A stretch of DNA of 11,296 nucleotides, from contig JBHJHK010000476.1 in NCBI GenBank assembly GCA_050330975.1, positions 1 to 11,296 on the forward strand, in the 5' to 3' direction. This document shows positions 1-4,982 of the stretch, piece by piece. Every line of letters starts with the position of its first letter. Position 1 is the stretch's first letter. A program made the translations under genes and the position numbers. The notes below the pieces were generated by a model. The model had not been told where the DNA came from and searched no databases. It worked only from the letters and a program-made list of their open reading frames with translations. The stretch comes from JBHJHK01 sp050330975 (GTDB lineage: Bacteria; Pseudomonadota; Gammaproteobacteria; Competibacterales; Competibacteraceae).

Positions 1-1677
1 CCCCCGCCGCGACCCGCCCCCGCCCCGCGGCGTCCGCCGCCGCCGGGGCCGCGGGCGCCCCGACGCGGGGGCGGCGCCCCGGCCGGCGGGGGAAAGTCCA
101 CGGTGGGCAACGCCATCATGGGACTCATCGAGGCCCCGGGACGGGTGACGGGGGGGCGCATCGCCTTGGCCGGTGAGGGGATGCTGGCCTTGGAGAGTCA
201 GCCCCAGCGCAAACTCAGGGGCAAGCGCATCGGCATGATCTTCCAAGACCCCCAGACCTGCCTCAACCCCCTCTACACCATCGAACGGCAGCTGACGGAG
301 ACCATCGAGGCCCATTTGCCCCTGGGGCGCCGGGAGAGCCGCGCCCGGGCGTTGGCTCTGTTGACCCAGGTGGGCATCCCCGAACCCCAACATCGTCTCG
401 GTCAATATCCCCATCAACTGTCGGGGGGCCTGCGCCAGCGGGTGGTCATCGCCTTGGCCTTGGCCGCCGACCCCTGGCTTCTGGTGGCCGACGAACCCAC
501 CACCGCCCTGGACGTCTCCATCCAGGCTCAAATTCTGCGCTTGCTGGGCCACCTGTGGCGGGAGCGGGCCCTAGGGGTGATTTTGGTGACCCACGACATG
601 GGGGTGATCAACGAAGTGACCCACCGGGTGGCGGTGATGTACCGGGGCAAAATCGTCGAGACCGGCACCACCCAAGAGGTACTGTCCAAACCCCGCCATC
701 CCTACACCCGACAGCTCTTAAACGCCGTACCCAGGGCCGCCGTCAAGCTCCAGCGCTTCCCGGTGGTGGGGAATGCCAGCCCCCGCCCCCAGGAAGCCGA
801 CGGCGGCCCGGCGACCCGCTGGCTCCACAGCGCCACGACGGTCCATTCCAACGCCGACGCCAAGACCCCCTTGGTGGTGTTGGACGACGTCACCATGGCC
901 TTCACCACCCGCTGGTCGCTGTTTCCCCACCGCCGCCGCACCCTCAAGGCCGTGGACCGGGTGTCCTTTGCCGTCCATCCCGGGGAAGTGTTCGGTTTGG
1001 TGGGGGAGTCGGGGTCGGGGAAATCCACCGTCGCCCGCCTCATCAGCGGCTTTTACCCGCCGAGTGGCGGGCGTATCACCTTTGCCGGGCGGGATATCCA
1101 GACCCTGGAACGCAAGCGGGGACCGCTGCCCATCCAAATGATCTTCCAAGATCCCTATTCGTCCCTCAACCCGCGCATGAGCGTCAAAGCCATCGTCGCC
1201 GAGCCCATCGCTTACCACCGCCTGGCACCCCCCGCCGACATTCCAAATTTAGTGGTAGATTTGCTGGCGCTGGTGGGTCTTGAGCGGGATGCCCAATACC
1301 GCTACCCCCACGAGTTCTCCGGCGGCCAGCGCCAGCGAATCTCCATCGCCCGGGCCCTGGCCTCCAGACCGCAGTTTTTGCTCTGCGACGAGCCCACCTC
1401 GGCGTTGGACGTCTCCATCCAGGCCCAAATCCTCAATTTGCTCAAGGACCTCCAGGAGCGACTGGGACTGACCATGCTCTTCATCAGCCACGACTTGCCA
1501 GTGATCCGCCAGATGTGCGATCGCATCGCCGTCATGCGCCACGGTAGGCTCTGCGAGGTGGCCAGCGCCGAGGCGTTGTTTGCCCATCCCCAACATCCCT
1601 ACACCCGAGAGCTTTTGACCCTGATGCCAACCCTCAATCCGCCCCAACTCGCCGTCTCCGGCGAAGAGGTCTTTTAG
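1..1677 (+). CDS. Fused double-ATPase subunit of a peptide-type ABC importer (5' partial)
   Basis: This ATP-hydrolysing subunit would power uptake of oligopeptides, dipeptides or similar solutes; it is a DppD-DppF-type fusion like YejF or GsiA. Two nucleotide-binding domains lie in tandem. Domain 1 has a Walker A remnant (GGGKST, bases 85-102), a Q-loop (MIFQDP), signature LSGGLRQR, Walker B LLVADEP and the switch His in VTHD. Domain 2 has a perfect Walker A GESGSGKST (bases 1003-1029), Q-loop MIFQDP, signature FSGGQRQR, Walker B LLCDEP and ISHD. Each domain ends in the HPYTR motif of the oligopeptide-transporter C-terminal extension. The frame is open to base 1, so the gene starts off-window; GTG 103 lies inside the P-loop and can not be the true start. 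Roughly 35 N-terminal residues are missing or unreadable, because bases 1-90 do not encode the expected strand before the P-loop. The permease and binding-protein genes should lie to the left. The actual substrate can not be told. Confidence 0.9.
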   Translation, partial: PPPRPAPAPRRPPPPGPRAPRRGGGAPAGGGKSTVGNAIMGLIEAPGRVTGGRIALAGEGMLALESQPQRKLRGKRIGMIFQDPQTCLNPLYTIERQLTETIEAHLPLGRRESRARALALLTQVGIPEPQHRLGQYPHQLSGGLRQRVVIALALAADPWLLVADEPTTALDVSIQAQILRLLGHLWRERALGVILVTHDMGVINEVTHRVAVMYRGKIVETGTTQEVLSKPRHPYTRQLLNAVPRAAVKLQRFPVVGNASPRPQEADGGPATRWLHSATTVHSNADAKTPLVVLDDVTMAFTTRWSLFPHRRRTLKAVDRVSFAVHPGEVFGLVGESGSGKSTVARLISGFYPPSGGRITFAGRDIQTLERKRGPLPIQMIFQDPYSSLNPRMSVKAIVAEPIAYHRLAPPADIPNLVVDLLALVGLERDAQYRYPHEFSGGQRQRISIARALASRPQFLLCDEPTSALDVSIQAQILNLLKDLQERLGLTMLFISHDLPVIRQMCDRIAVMRHGRLCEVASAEALFAHPQHPYTRELLTLMPTLNPPQLAVSGEEVF

Positions 1678-1708
1678 GGCAGGGGCAGGTGAGATCGGGG
1701 GGCTAGGC

Positions 1709-1738
1709 AAAAAAATCCCCGCCCAACACGGGCGGGGA
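1709..1738 (-). terminator. Strong intrinsic terminator reading leftward
   Basis: A perfect 9-bp stem (1716-1724 TCCCCGCCC with 1730-1738 GGGCGGGGA) closes a 5-base loop. It is bordered at 1709-1715 by seven A's on the plus strand, which are seven T's after the hairpin on the minus strand. On the plus strand the hairpin is followed by AAAGAC, so it is a poor rho-independent terminator for the ABC gene. The nearest minus-strand coding gene ends at 2201, about 460 bases upstream. The terminator therefore closes either a long 3' UTR of the fascin-like gene or an unannotated minus-strand RNA. Confidence 0.8.
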
Positions 1739-1880
1739 AAGACACCATACGCACTTCAAGAAGCAAGGCTAGATTACCCCAGCCAGGCCCCGGTAAAGGG
1801 GGAACCGTGACACCTTGCCCTTGGGTGATAGTGCCCAAACCCAAATCCAAACCCCAGGTGTTTTGAGTTCTCCCGTCGAT
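1709..1880 (-). ncRNA. Candidate small structured RNA upstream of the leftward terminator
   Basis: The stretch carries no convincing ORF but many nested inverted repeats: GCAAGG (1763-1768) with CCTTGC (1813-1818) enclosing GGCT/AGCC (1767-1770 with 1781-1784) and CCCC/GGGG (1788-1791 with 1798-1801), then TTGGG/CCCAA (1821-1825 with 1834-1838). On the minus strand these would fold just before the terminator at 1738-1709. That combination resembles a small RNA gene. No good minus-strand promoter was found (only a weak TATTAA-like box near 1907-1912), so the 5' end is a guess. Alternatives are the 3' UTR of the fascin-like gene or a structured 3' UTR of the ABC gene on the plus strand. It matches no riboswitch or RNA family I recognise. 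Confidence 0.25.
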
Positions 1881-1882
1881 CC

Positions 1883-1911
1883 GTGACATTTGGGCCCGGT
1901 TGCGCTTTAAT
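1883..1911 (+). promoter_or_regulatory. Sigma-70-type promoter for the 55-residue membrane peptide
   Basis: The -35 box GTGACA (1883-1888) matches TTGACA at 5 of 6 positions. After exactly 17 bases, the -10 box TTTAAT (1906-1911) matches TATAAT at 5 of 6. Transcription would start near 1918, about 80 bases before the small ORF at 1999. The octamer CCGTGACA also occurs at 1805-1812. Confidence 0.6.
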
Positions 1912-1998
1912 ACGAAACCTTTAAAAACATGAACATCCTCCCTCGAAGAACGAGGCTTTACCATCGTTCACTGCCGTCGATTCCCGAGGCAGCCGCCG

Positions 1999-2166
1999 AT
2001 GTCATTACCCATCACTATCAATCTTGGCCTGAGCGTCACGTTGCTATTGCTCGTACTCACCACGGCCTTCCCCAACCCCGCCGACGGCTGTTGGTGGCGA
2101 GAGCCCAGCACATTTTTCGCCACGGTCCTCGCCGCGCTCAGCGCCGTTTTGGGTTGGCTCGCCTGA
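1999..2166 (+). CDS. Small two-helix membrane peptide (55 aa), unrecognised
   Basis: I do not recognise this gene. The ATG at 1999 is preceded by GAGG (1986-1989) with a 9-base spacing. It encodes 55 residues: a first hydrophobic helix at about residues 5-24 containing TLLLLVLTTAF, a short polar turn PNPADGCWWREP at about 25-36, and a second helix at about 38-55 ending VLGWLA. It sits behind its own good promoter and ahead of a terminator-like hairpin, so it looks like a one-gene transcription unit. A longer frame from 1929 to 2204 overlaps it, but that frame is Arg/His-rich and has no ribosome-binding site, so I treat it as a shadow. The product could be a small regulatory membrane protein, a subunit of a larger complex, or a type I toxin-like peptide; nothing in the sequence decides this. 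The Cys-Trp-Trp-Arg turn would be a useful search seed. Confidence 0.5.
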   Translation: MSLPITINLGLSVTLLLLVLTTAFPNPADGCWWREPSTFFATVLAALSAVLGWLA

Positions 2167-2182
2167 GGGGCGAGGAGCCCTT

Positions 2183-2202
2183 GCCCCTCAAGGGGCGGTT
2201 TT
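2183..2202 (+). terminator. Terminator-like hairpin after the small membrane peptide
   Basis: The stem GCCCC (2183-2187) pairs with GGGGC (2192-2196) around a TCAA loop and is followed by GG and TTTT (2199-2202). The T-run is short and offset by two bases, so strength is uncertain. It overlaps the 3' end of the opposing fascin-like gene. A competing stem, GAGGGGC (2165-2171) with GCCCCTC (2183-2189), uses the same left arm. Confidence 0.45.
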
Positions 2203-2755
2203 AACGACCACCGCCCCCCGCCAGCTGGGCAACGGCGAAGATGGCCCGGTTGCGCAACGCCGTGGCATCGGCGGTCAGCTCCCCACCCCGCCGGGGTCTG
2301 ATGGCGATAAAGCGCCCATCGTGGGTTTGGAAGGCGTGGAGGGCGCCACCCAGGGAAATGAGGCGAAATGTTTGGCGCTGGTTGATGCGTCGGGCACCGG
2401 CCCGCAACGCGCCATCGGGTCGCGCGGTGACAAAGCGGCCGTTGTTGACCCGCAGGGCGACGAGGTTACCGCCCAAATGGAGTATATCCAGGCGCTCCCA
2501 GCCGCGGATGTGGGTTCGATTGGCCACCAAGGGGCCACCGCCGCCGTTTTCCGCCGCCACAAACTTGCCGTTGGCGGCCAGCAGGGCGACGGTTTCCTCC
2601 CGCTGGAGGTTGGGAATGGGTTGTTGGCTGCGCCGCAGGCGCTCGACGATGCCCGTATCTTGGCCCTGGGCAACGACGGCGGAGGGCGCGACGGCCAGCC
2701 CGGCACCCAGGGCCAAGACCAACCCCAGACACGGCACAATGGCAGATAAGCGCAT
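2201..2755 (-). CDS. Secreted fascin-like beta-trefoil protein
   Basis: This is a 184-residue exported protein of the fascin-like beta-trefoil type. Residues 1-29 form a signal peptide, with basic Arg2, a hydrophobic core LGLVLALGAGLAV and a likely cut after AVVA. Three repeats follow, each built around an 'NG(K/R)(F/Y)V' turn: ANGKFVAAENGGGGPLVANR (about residues 61-80), then NNGRFVTARPDGAL, then HDGRFIAIRPRRGGEL. The first closely matches bacterial fascin-domain proteins. In animals the fold bundles actin; in bacteria such domains are usually secreted and thought to bind glycans or protein surfaces, so the ligand here is unknown. The start ATG has AGGAG 9 bases upstream. The gene lies 53 bases downstream of the WGR gene on the same strand and is probably cotranscribed. 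I am confident of the fold and export, not of the function. Confidence 0.8.
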   Translation of the reverse strand: MRLSAIVPCLGLVLALGAGLAVAPSAVVAQGQDTGIVERLRRSQQPIPNLQREETVALLAANGKFVAAENGGGGPLVANRTHIRGWERLDILHLGGNLVALRVNNGRFVTARPDGALRAGARRINQRQTFRLISLGGALHAFQTHDGRFIAIRPRRGGELTADATALRNRAIFAVAQLAGGGGR

Positions 2756-2781
2756 AAGTCATTTCTCCTCTGGACAGGGGA

Positions 2782-2799
2782 CGTCGACGAAGGTCGACG
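2782..2799 (-). repeat. Perfect inverted repeat between the WGR and fascin-like genes
   Basis: CGTCGAC (2782-2788) and GTCGACG (2793-2799) form a perfect 7-bp stem with a 4-base loop in the 53-base intergenic gap. There is no T-run, so it is not a classical terminator. It could stabilise or separate the two parts of a bicistronic mRNA, or be a protein-binding site. Confidence 0.5.
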
Positions 2800-2808
2800 G
2801 GAGGGAGA

Positions 2809-3096
2809 TTACAGGCCCTCGGGCAATGGTGTCACCATAATGTAGCCCTGACGCTGGCAACGACGAGCGGCGGCGTTGACGATATCGAGGACCTCGGCGT
2901 AGCTTTTGCAAGGGGTCAATTGGGTTTGAGCGGAGCCCTCGCCACTGCCCCAGCGCTTGGTGACAAACCACTGGCCCCAGAGGTCTTGGTGGAGGATGAC
3001 TTCGTAGAAGCGGGCGTCTTTCTCAAAGCGCAGGGGATACCAATCCTCCGCCCGGTAGCTGGATAGGGGCTCGGGAAAGAGGGGAAGTTGAATCAC
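2809..3096 (-). CDS. Small WGR-domain protein
   Basis: A 95-residue protein that is essentially one WGR domain. The core is ARFYEVILHQDLWGQWFVTK followed by RWGSGEG, giving the two Trp-Gly pairs and beta-strand pattern of the family (WGS here instead of the canonical WGR). A helix (YAEVLDIVNAAARRCQRQ) and final strand GYIMVT follow. WGR domains occur in eukaryotic PARPs and in stand-alone bacterial proteins where they are thought to bind nucleic acid; the bacterial role is poorly defined. The start is GTG at 3096: the in-frame stop TGA lies only three codons upstream (3103-3105), and AGGTGA sits about 6 bases before it. The closer ATG at 3101-3103 is out of frame. It is likely the first gene of a two-gene unit with the fascin-like gene. 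Confidence 0.75.
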   Translation of the reverse strand: MIQLPLFPEPLSSYRAEDWYPLRFEKDARFYEVILHQDLWGQWFVTKRWGSGEGSAQTQLTPCKSYAEVLDIVNAAARRCQRQGYIMVTPLPEGL

Positions 3097-3156
3097 GGGG
3101 CATCACCTACACGCTGGGACACGGCATTATCACCCTTTGCCGGGGAGGCGTCGATG

Positions 3157-3185
3157 TTCAAATTCCAGCGGACCCCGGCTGTCAA
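3157..3185 (-). promoter_or_regulatory. Promoter for the WGR / fascin-like unit
   Basis: On the minus strand a perfect -35 TTGACA (3180-3185) is followed after 17 bases by TTTGAA (3157-3162), a weaker -10. Transcription would begin near 3150, giving about 54 bases of leader before GTG 3096. A second possible promoter lies just downstream: TCGACG, 17 bases, then GATAAT (3126-3131). Tandem promoters are therefore possible. Confidence 0.45.
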
Positions 3186-3243
3186 CCTTCCGGGGTGCGA
3201 TGCGTTTTTAAAGGCAAAAGCCTCTGGATGAGGCGCCGCTGAG

Positions 3244-3843
3244 ATGCCCCTTGAGAAAATCGTGGACGGCACAACGAGAACCCCCACCGTCGCCACCGCT
3301 GCCCCTCGAAGGGCCGACGCCGCGCCCGCCAACCTCGATGCGTTTTTGGCGGGCGTCGAACGTCGCGCCTACCGCATGGCGGCGTTGGCCCTAGGGCCCG
3401 ACGACGCCCTAGACGCGGTGCAAGAAGCCATGTACCAGTTGGTCAAACACTACCGCACCCGCCCCAGCCAGGAGTGGGCGCCGCTGTTTTACCGGATTTT
3501 GCAGGGCAAAATCGCCGATCATCACCGGCGCGCCCGGGTCCGCCGGGTGCTGCAGCCCTGGTTCGGCGGGGCCGACGAGCTCCCCCTAGGGGAGACCTTA
3601 CCCGATCCCAGGAGCCCAGACCCCGAGCGGGTCGAACAACAGCGCCGGGCATTGGCGGTGGTGGACAACGCCCTCCAAGCCCTCCCCCGGCGCCAACAGC
3701 AAGTGTTTTTGCTGCGGGTCTTCGAGGGCTTAGACGTCGCCCAGACCGCCGTGGCCATGGGTTGCACGGAAGGCAGCGTCAAGACCCACTACGCCCGAGC
3801 CCTCAAGCGGTTGCGTCCGTTATTGGGAGATCATTGGCCATGA
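3244..3843 (+). CDS. ECF-type RNA polymerase sigma factor
   Basis: A 199-residue alternative sigma factor with only regions 2 and 4. Region 2 spans about residues 32-98, including the helix LGPDDALDAVQEAMYQLVKH (core-binding, with the DA..VQEA pattern) and the promoter-melting stretch WAPLFYRILQGKIADHHRRA. A linker with LPDPRSPDPE follows. Region 4 spans about residues 130-192 with LPRRQQQVFLLRVFEGLDVA and the recognition helix GCTEGSVKTHYARALKRLR. The N-terminal ~30 residues are Ala/Pro/Arg-rich and could mean that the real start is internal, although ATG 3244 has a GAGG about 10 bases upstream. The stop overlaps the next gene's ATG (ATGA), indicating translational coupling. The neighbours, a single-pass membrane protein and an exported protein, suggest an envelope-responsive regulon. 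Confidence 0.9.
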   Translation: MPLEKIVDGTTRTPTVATAAPRRADAAPANLDAFLAGVERRAYRMAALALGPDDALDAVQEAMYQLVKHYRTRPSQEWAPLFYRILQGKIADHHRRARVRRVLQPWFGGADELPLGETLPDPRSPDPERVEQQRRALAVVDNALQALPRRQQQVFLLRVFEGLDVAQTAVAMGCTEGSVKTHYARALKRLRPLLGDHWP

Positions 3844-4226
3844 CCACAAACGACCATCCCCCTTGGCTCAAGGCCGTCAAGGCGACTTTGGACGAGGGCG
3901 CCGATAGCCTACCCCCCGCCACCCGCCAAGCCCTGGCCAGGGCCCGCAGACGAGCCCTGGCCCAGGGGCCCGAGGTCAAAGCCAGGGCTAGGCCTGAGCT
4001 GCCCACCACGGCCTGGCTGTGGCCAGCGGGGAGCCTGGCGGCGAGTGTCTTTGCCCTGGGGCTTTGGCTAGTCACCCAGGAAAAGGGGAGTTCCCTGGAT
4101 GAAGCGTTGGTGGAGCCGGCGCCGACCCTCATCGAAGACCTGGAGCTGTGGTCCACCACCGACCCCGAGTTTTACCGCTCCCTGGAGTTCTACCAATGGC
4201 TCGAACAACGCGACGCCGGCTCCTAG
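3840..4226 (+). CDS. Single-pass membrane protein, probable anti-sigma factor
   Basis: A 128-residue protein coupled to the sigma gene by a 4-base ATGA overlap, with GGGAGA (3825-3830) before its ATG. The first ~55 residues are charged and presumably cytoplasmic (basic run ARARRRALAQ). A hydrophobic segment at about residues 58-79 (LWPAGSLAASVFALGLWLVT) would cross the membrane. The periplasmic tail is acidic and ends LELWSTTDPEFYRSLEFYQW. That FY-x-x-L-x-FY-x-W ending resembles short proteins found after ECF sigma genes in beta- and gammaproteobacteria (DUF3619-like), though I can not check the match. It lacks the zinc-binding HxxxCxxC of classical ZAS anti-sigmas. The anti-sigma role is inferred from topology and position. 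It overlaps the next gene by 31 bases. Confidence 0.7.
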   Translation: MTTNDHPPWLKAVKATLDEGADSLPPATRQALARARRRALAQGPEVKARARPELPTTAWLWPAGSLAASVFALGLWLVTQEKGSSLDEALVEPAPTLIEDLELWSTTDPEFYRSLEFYQWLEQRDAGS

Positions 4227-4678
4227 GCCGGGGCCTTGGGCTGACCCTGGCTGCGGTTTCTTTGGGGGCAGCCAACGCCCTGGGGCAGGAACCCGGCCTC
4301 CCTTGGGAGCAGCTCACCCCCGAGGAGCGCCGGGTGTTGCGGCGCTTTGCCGTCCGCTGGCCCGAGCTGCCCCCAACACGCCAGCGGGCCCTCCAGGAGC
4401 GGGCCCGGCACTGGCTGGGGCTATCGGTCGAGGAACGCCGTCGGGCCCGGGAAAACTTCCAGCGCTTTAGCGATCTGAGCCCCGAGGAGCGCCGCTTTAT
4501 CCGCCGCCGCTTCGAGCGCTTTAGGAATCTGCCCCCCGAGCGCCGTCGGCGGCTTCTGGAGCGCTTTGAATGGTATAGCCAATTGCCCGACGCCGAGCGC
4601 TTGGAGTTGCGCCGGCGGTGGCAGAGTTTGCCCCCCGAGGAACGGCGGGGCTTTTGGCGGGAATGGGGGCCCGATTGA
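4196..4678 (+). CDS. Exported DUF3106-like helical repeat protein
   Basis: A 160-residue protein. Residues 1-30 look like a signal peptide, with a strongly basic start RTTRRRLLGRG, core LGLTLAAVSLGAA and a likely cut near ALG|Q. The mature part is a chain of near-identical helical units beginning L(T/S/P)PEER: LTPEERRVLRRF, LPPTRQRALQER, LSVEERRRAREN, LSPEERRFIRRR, LPPERRRRLLER, LPDAERLELRRR and LPPEERRGFWRE. The first five are exactly 18 residues apart. This matches the DUF3106 pattern and loosely recalls the LTxxQ periplasmic sensors of the CpxP/Spy/CnrX type. I chose ATG 4196, with GGAG 8 bases upstream, over the in-frame GTG 4148, because it starts right at the signal peptide. Its overlap with the membrane protein implies one transcript. 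A role as periplasmic partner of the sigma/anti-sigma pair is inference. Confidence 0.75.
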   Translation: MARTTRRRLLGRGLGLTLAAVSLGAANALGQEPGLPWEQLTPEERRVLRRFAVRWPELPPTRQRALQERARHWLGLSVEERRRARENFQRFSDLSPEERRFIRRRFERFRNLPPERRRRLLERFEWYSQLPDAERLELRRRWQSLPPEERRGFWREWGPD

Positions 4679-4807
4679 GGCCAGAGCCGTTGGCAGTGTC
4701 ATTGTACTAGTCAACACCTACCGGGACTCCCACCCCCTCAGGTTGTGCCCAAAGGGCCAATCGTGCTAGTTTTTCGCGATGCAAAATTCAGACACAGACG
4801 CGCCGAC

Positions 4808-4821
4808 CGATTGCTCAATCG
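4808..4821. promoter_or_regulatory. Palindromic operator-like site CGATTG-CT-CAATCG
   Basis: A perfect 6-2-6 palindrome lies 161 bases before asnO. The half-site CAATCG, extended to CAATCGT, also appears at 4758-4764. The spacing suits a dimeric helix-turn-helix regulator, but the binding protein is unknown. Confidence 0.3.
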
Positions 4822-4880
4822 TCAAACAATCCCCGACATTTCCCTCGACCACCCGGCGCGATTTCCCCCCTGGCGCCATG

Positions 4881-4916
4881 GGTTGAGTCGCTGCGCGGTT
4901 ATCCCCCGACTCGACC
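4881..4916 (+). promoter_or_regulatory. Leader hairpin 1 of the NAGGN operon
   Basis: GGTTGAGTCG (4881-4890) pairs along its full 10 bases with CGACTCGACC (4907-4916), one pair being a G-U wobble, around a 16-base loop. It ends 66 bases before the asnO start and is not followed by T's, so it is not an intrinsic terminator. Confidence 0.45.
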
Positions 4917-4945
4917 CTGCGACCTCGTCTCTTCTACTCATCAAC

Positions 4946-4967
4946 CGAACGCTCAGTTAGCCGTTCG
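4946..4967 (+). promoter_or_regulatory. Leader hairpin 2, touching the asnO ribosome-binding site
   Basis: CGAACG (4946-4951) pairs with CGTTCG (4962-4967). Inside, GCT/AGC can extend the stem past one bulged C to a 5-base loop. The last base of the stem is the first G of the GAGGAG Shine-Dalgarno (4967-4972). The hairpin could tune ribosome access to asnO. Confidence 0.4.
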
Positions 4968-4982
4968 AGGAGTATCCATCCC

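Larger units (their letters stand above)
4679..4982 (+). promoter_or_regulatory. Upstream control region of the NAGGN operon
   Basis: These 304 bases carry no credible gene. The clearest elements are a palindrome (4808-4821), two hairpins (4881-4916 and 4946-4967) and a strong GAGGAG Shine-Dalgarno (4967-4972), 10 bases before asnO. No strong sigma-70 promoter is visible. TGCTAGTTT at 4764-4772 resembles a sigma-S-like extended -10 (TG plus CTA), with TTGTGC (4743-4748) as a weak -35, which would leave a leader of about 200 bases. CAATCGT occurs twice (4758-4764 and 4816-4822). NAGGN synthesis is osmotically induced in other bacteria, so regulation is expected here. No terminator is evident after the DUF3106-like gene. 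Confidence 0.4.

Noticed and set aside
103..105. GTG 103 as the start of the ABC ATPase
   Set aside because: It lies immediately after the GKST of the P-loop, so it is internal to the first ATPase domain.
1517..1524. GCGATCGC octamer (cyanobacterial HIP1)
   Set aside because: Only one copy was noticed in 11 kb, and it falls on Asp-Arg codons of a conserved coding stretch; not evidence for a cyanobacterium.
1740..1960. CsrB/RsmZ-type RNA on the minus strand
   Set aside because: A few GGA motifs (GAGGGAGGA, ACGGGAG) occur, but too few and not clearly in hairpin loops.
1674..1964. 96-residue minus-strand ORF
   Set aside because: It runs straight through the strong leftward terminator and the inverted-repeat stretch, and shows no domain or sensible composition.
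1929..2204. 91-residue plus-strand ORF overlapping the small membrane peptide
   Set aside because: Composition is Arg/His-rich and shadow-like, there is no Shine-Dalgarno before its ATG, and the 55-residue frame inside it has a proper ribosome-binding site and clear helices.
3195..3225. AGGC-AAAA-GCCT hairpin before the sigma gene
   Set aside because: Only a 4-bp stem without a T-run in the right place; too weak to call a terminator or operator.
4148..4195. GTG 4148 as the start of the DUF3106-like protein
   Set aside because: It would add 16 residues before an obvious signal peptide and deepen the overlap with the upstream gene; ATG 4196 has GGAG at good spacing.
4745..4960. 71-residue plus-strand ORF before asnO
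   Set aside because: It covers the palindrome and hairpin 1, has no good ribosome-binding site and no recognisable features; more likely leader DNA.
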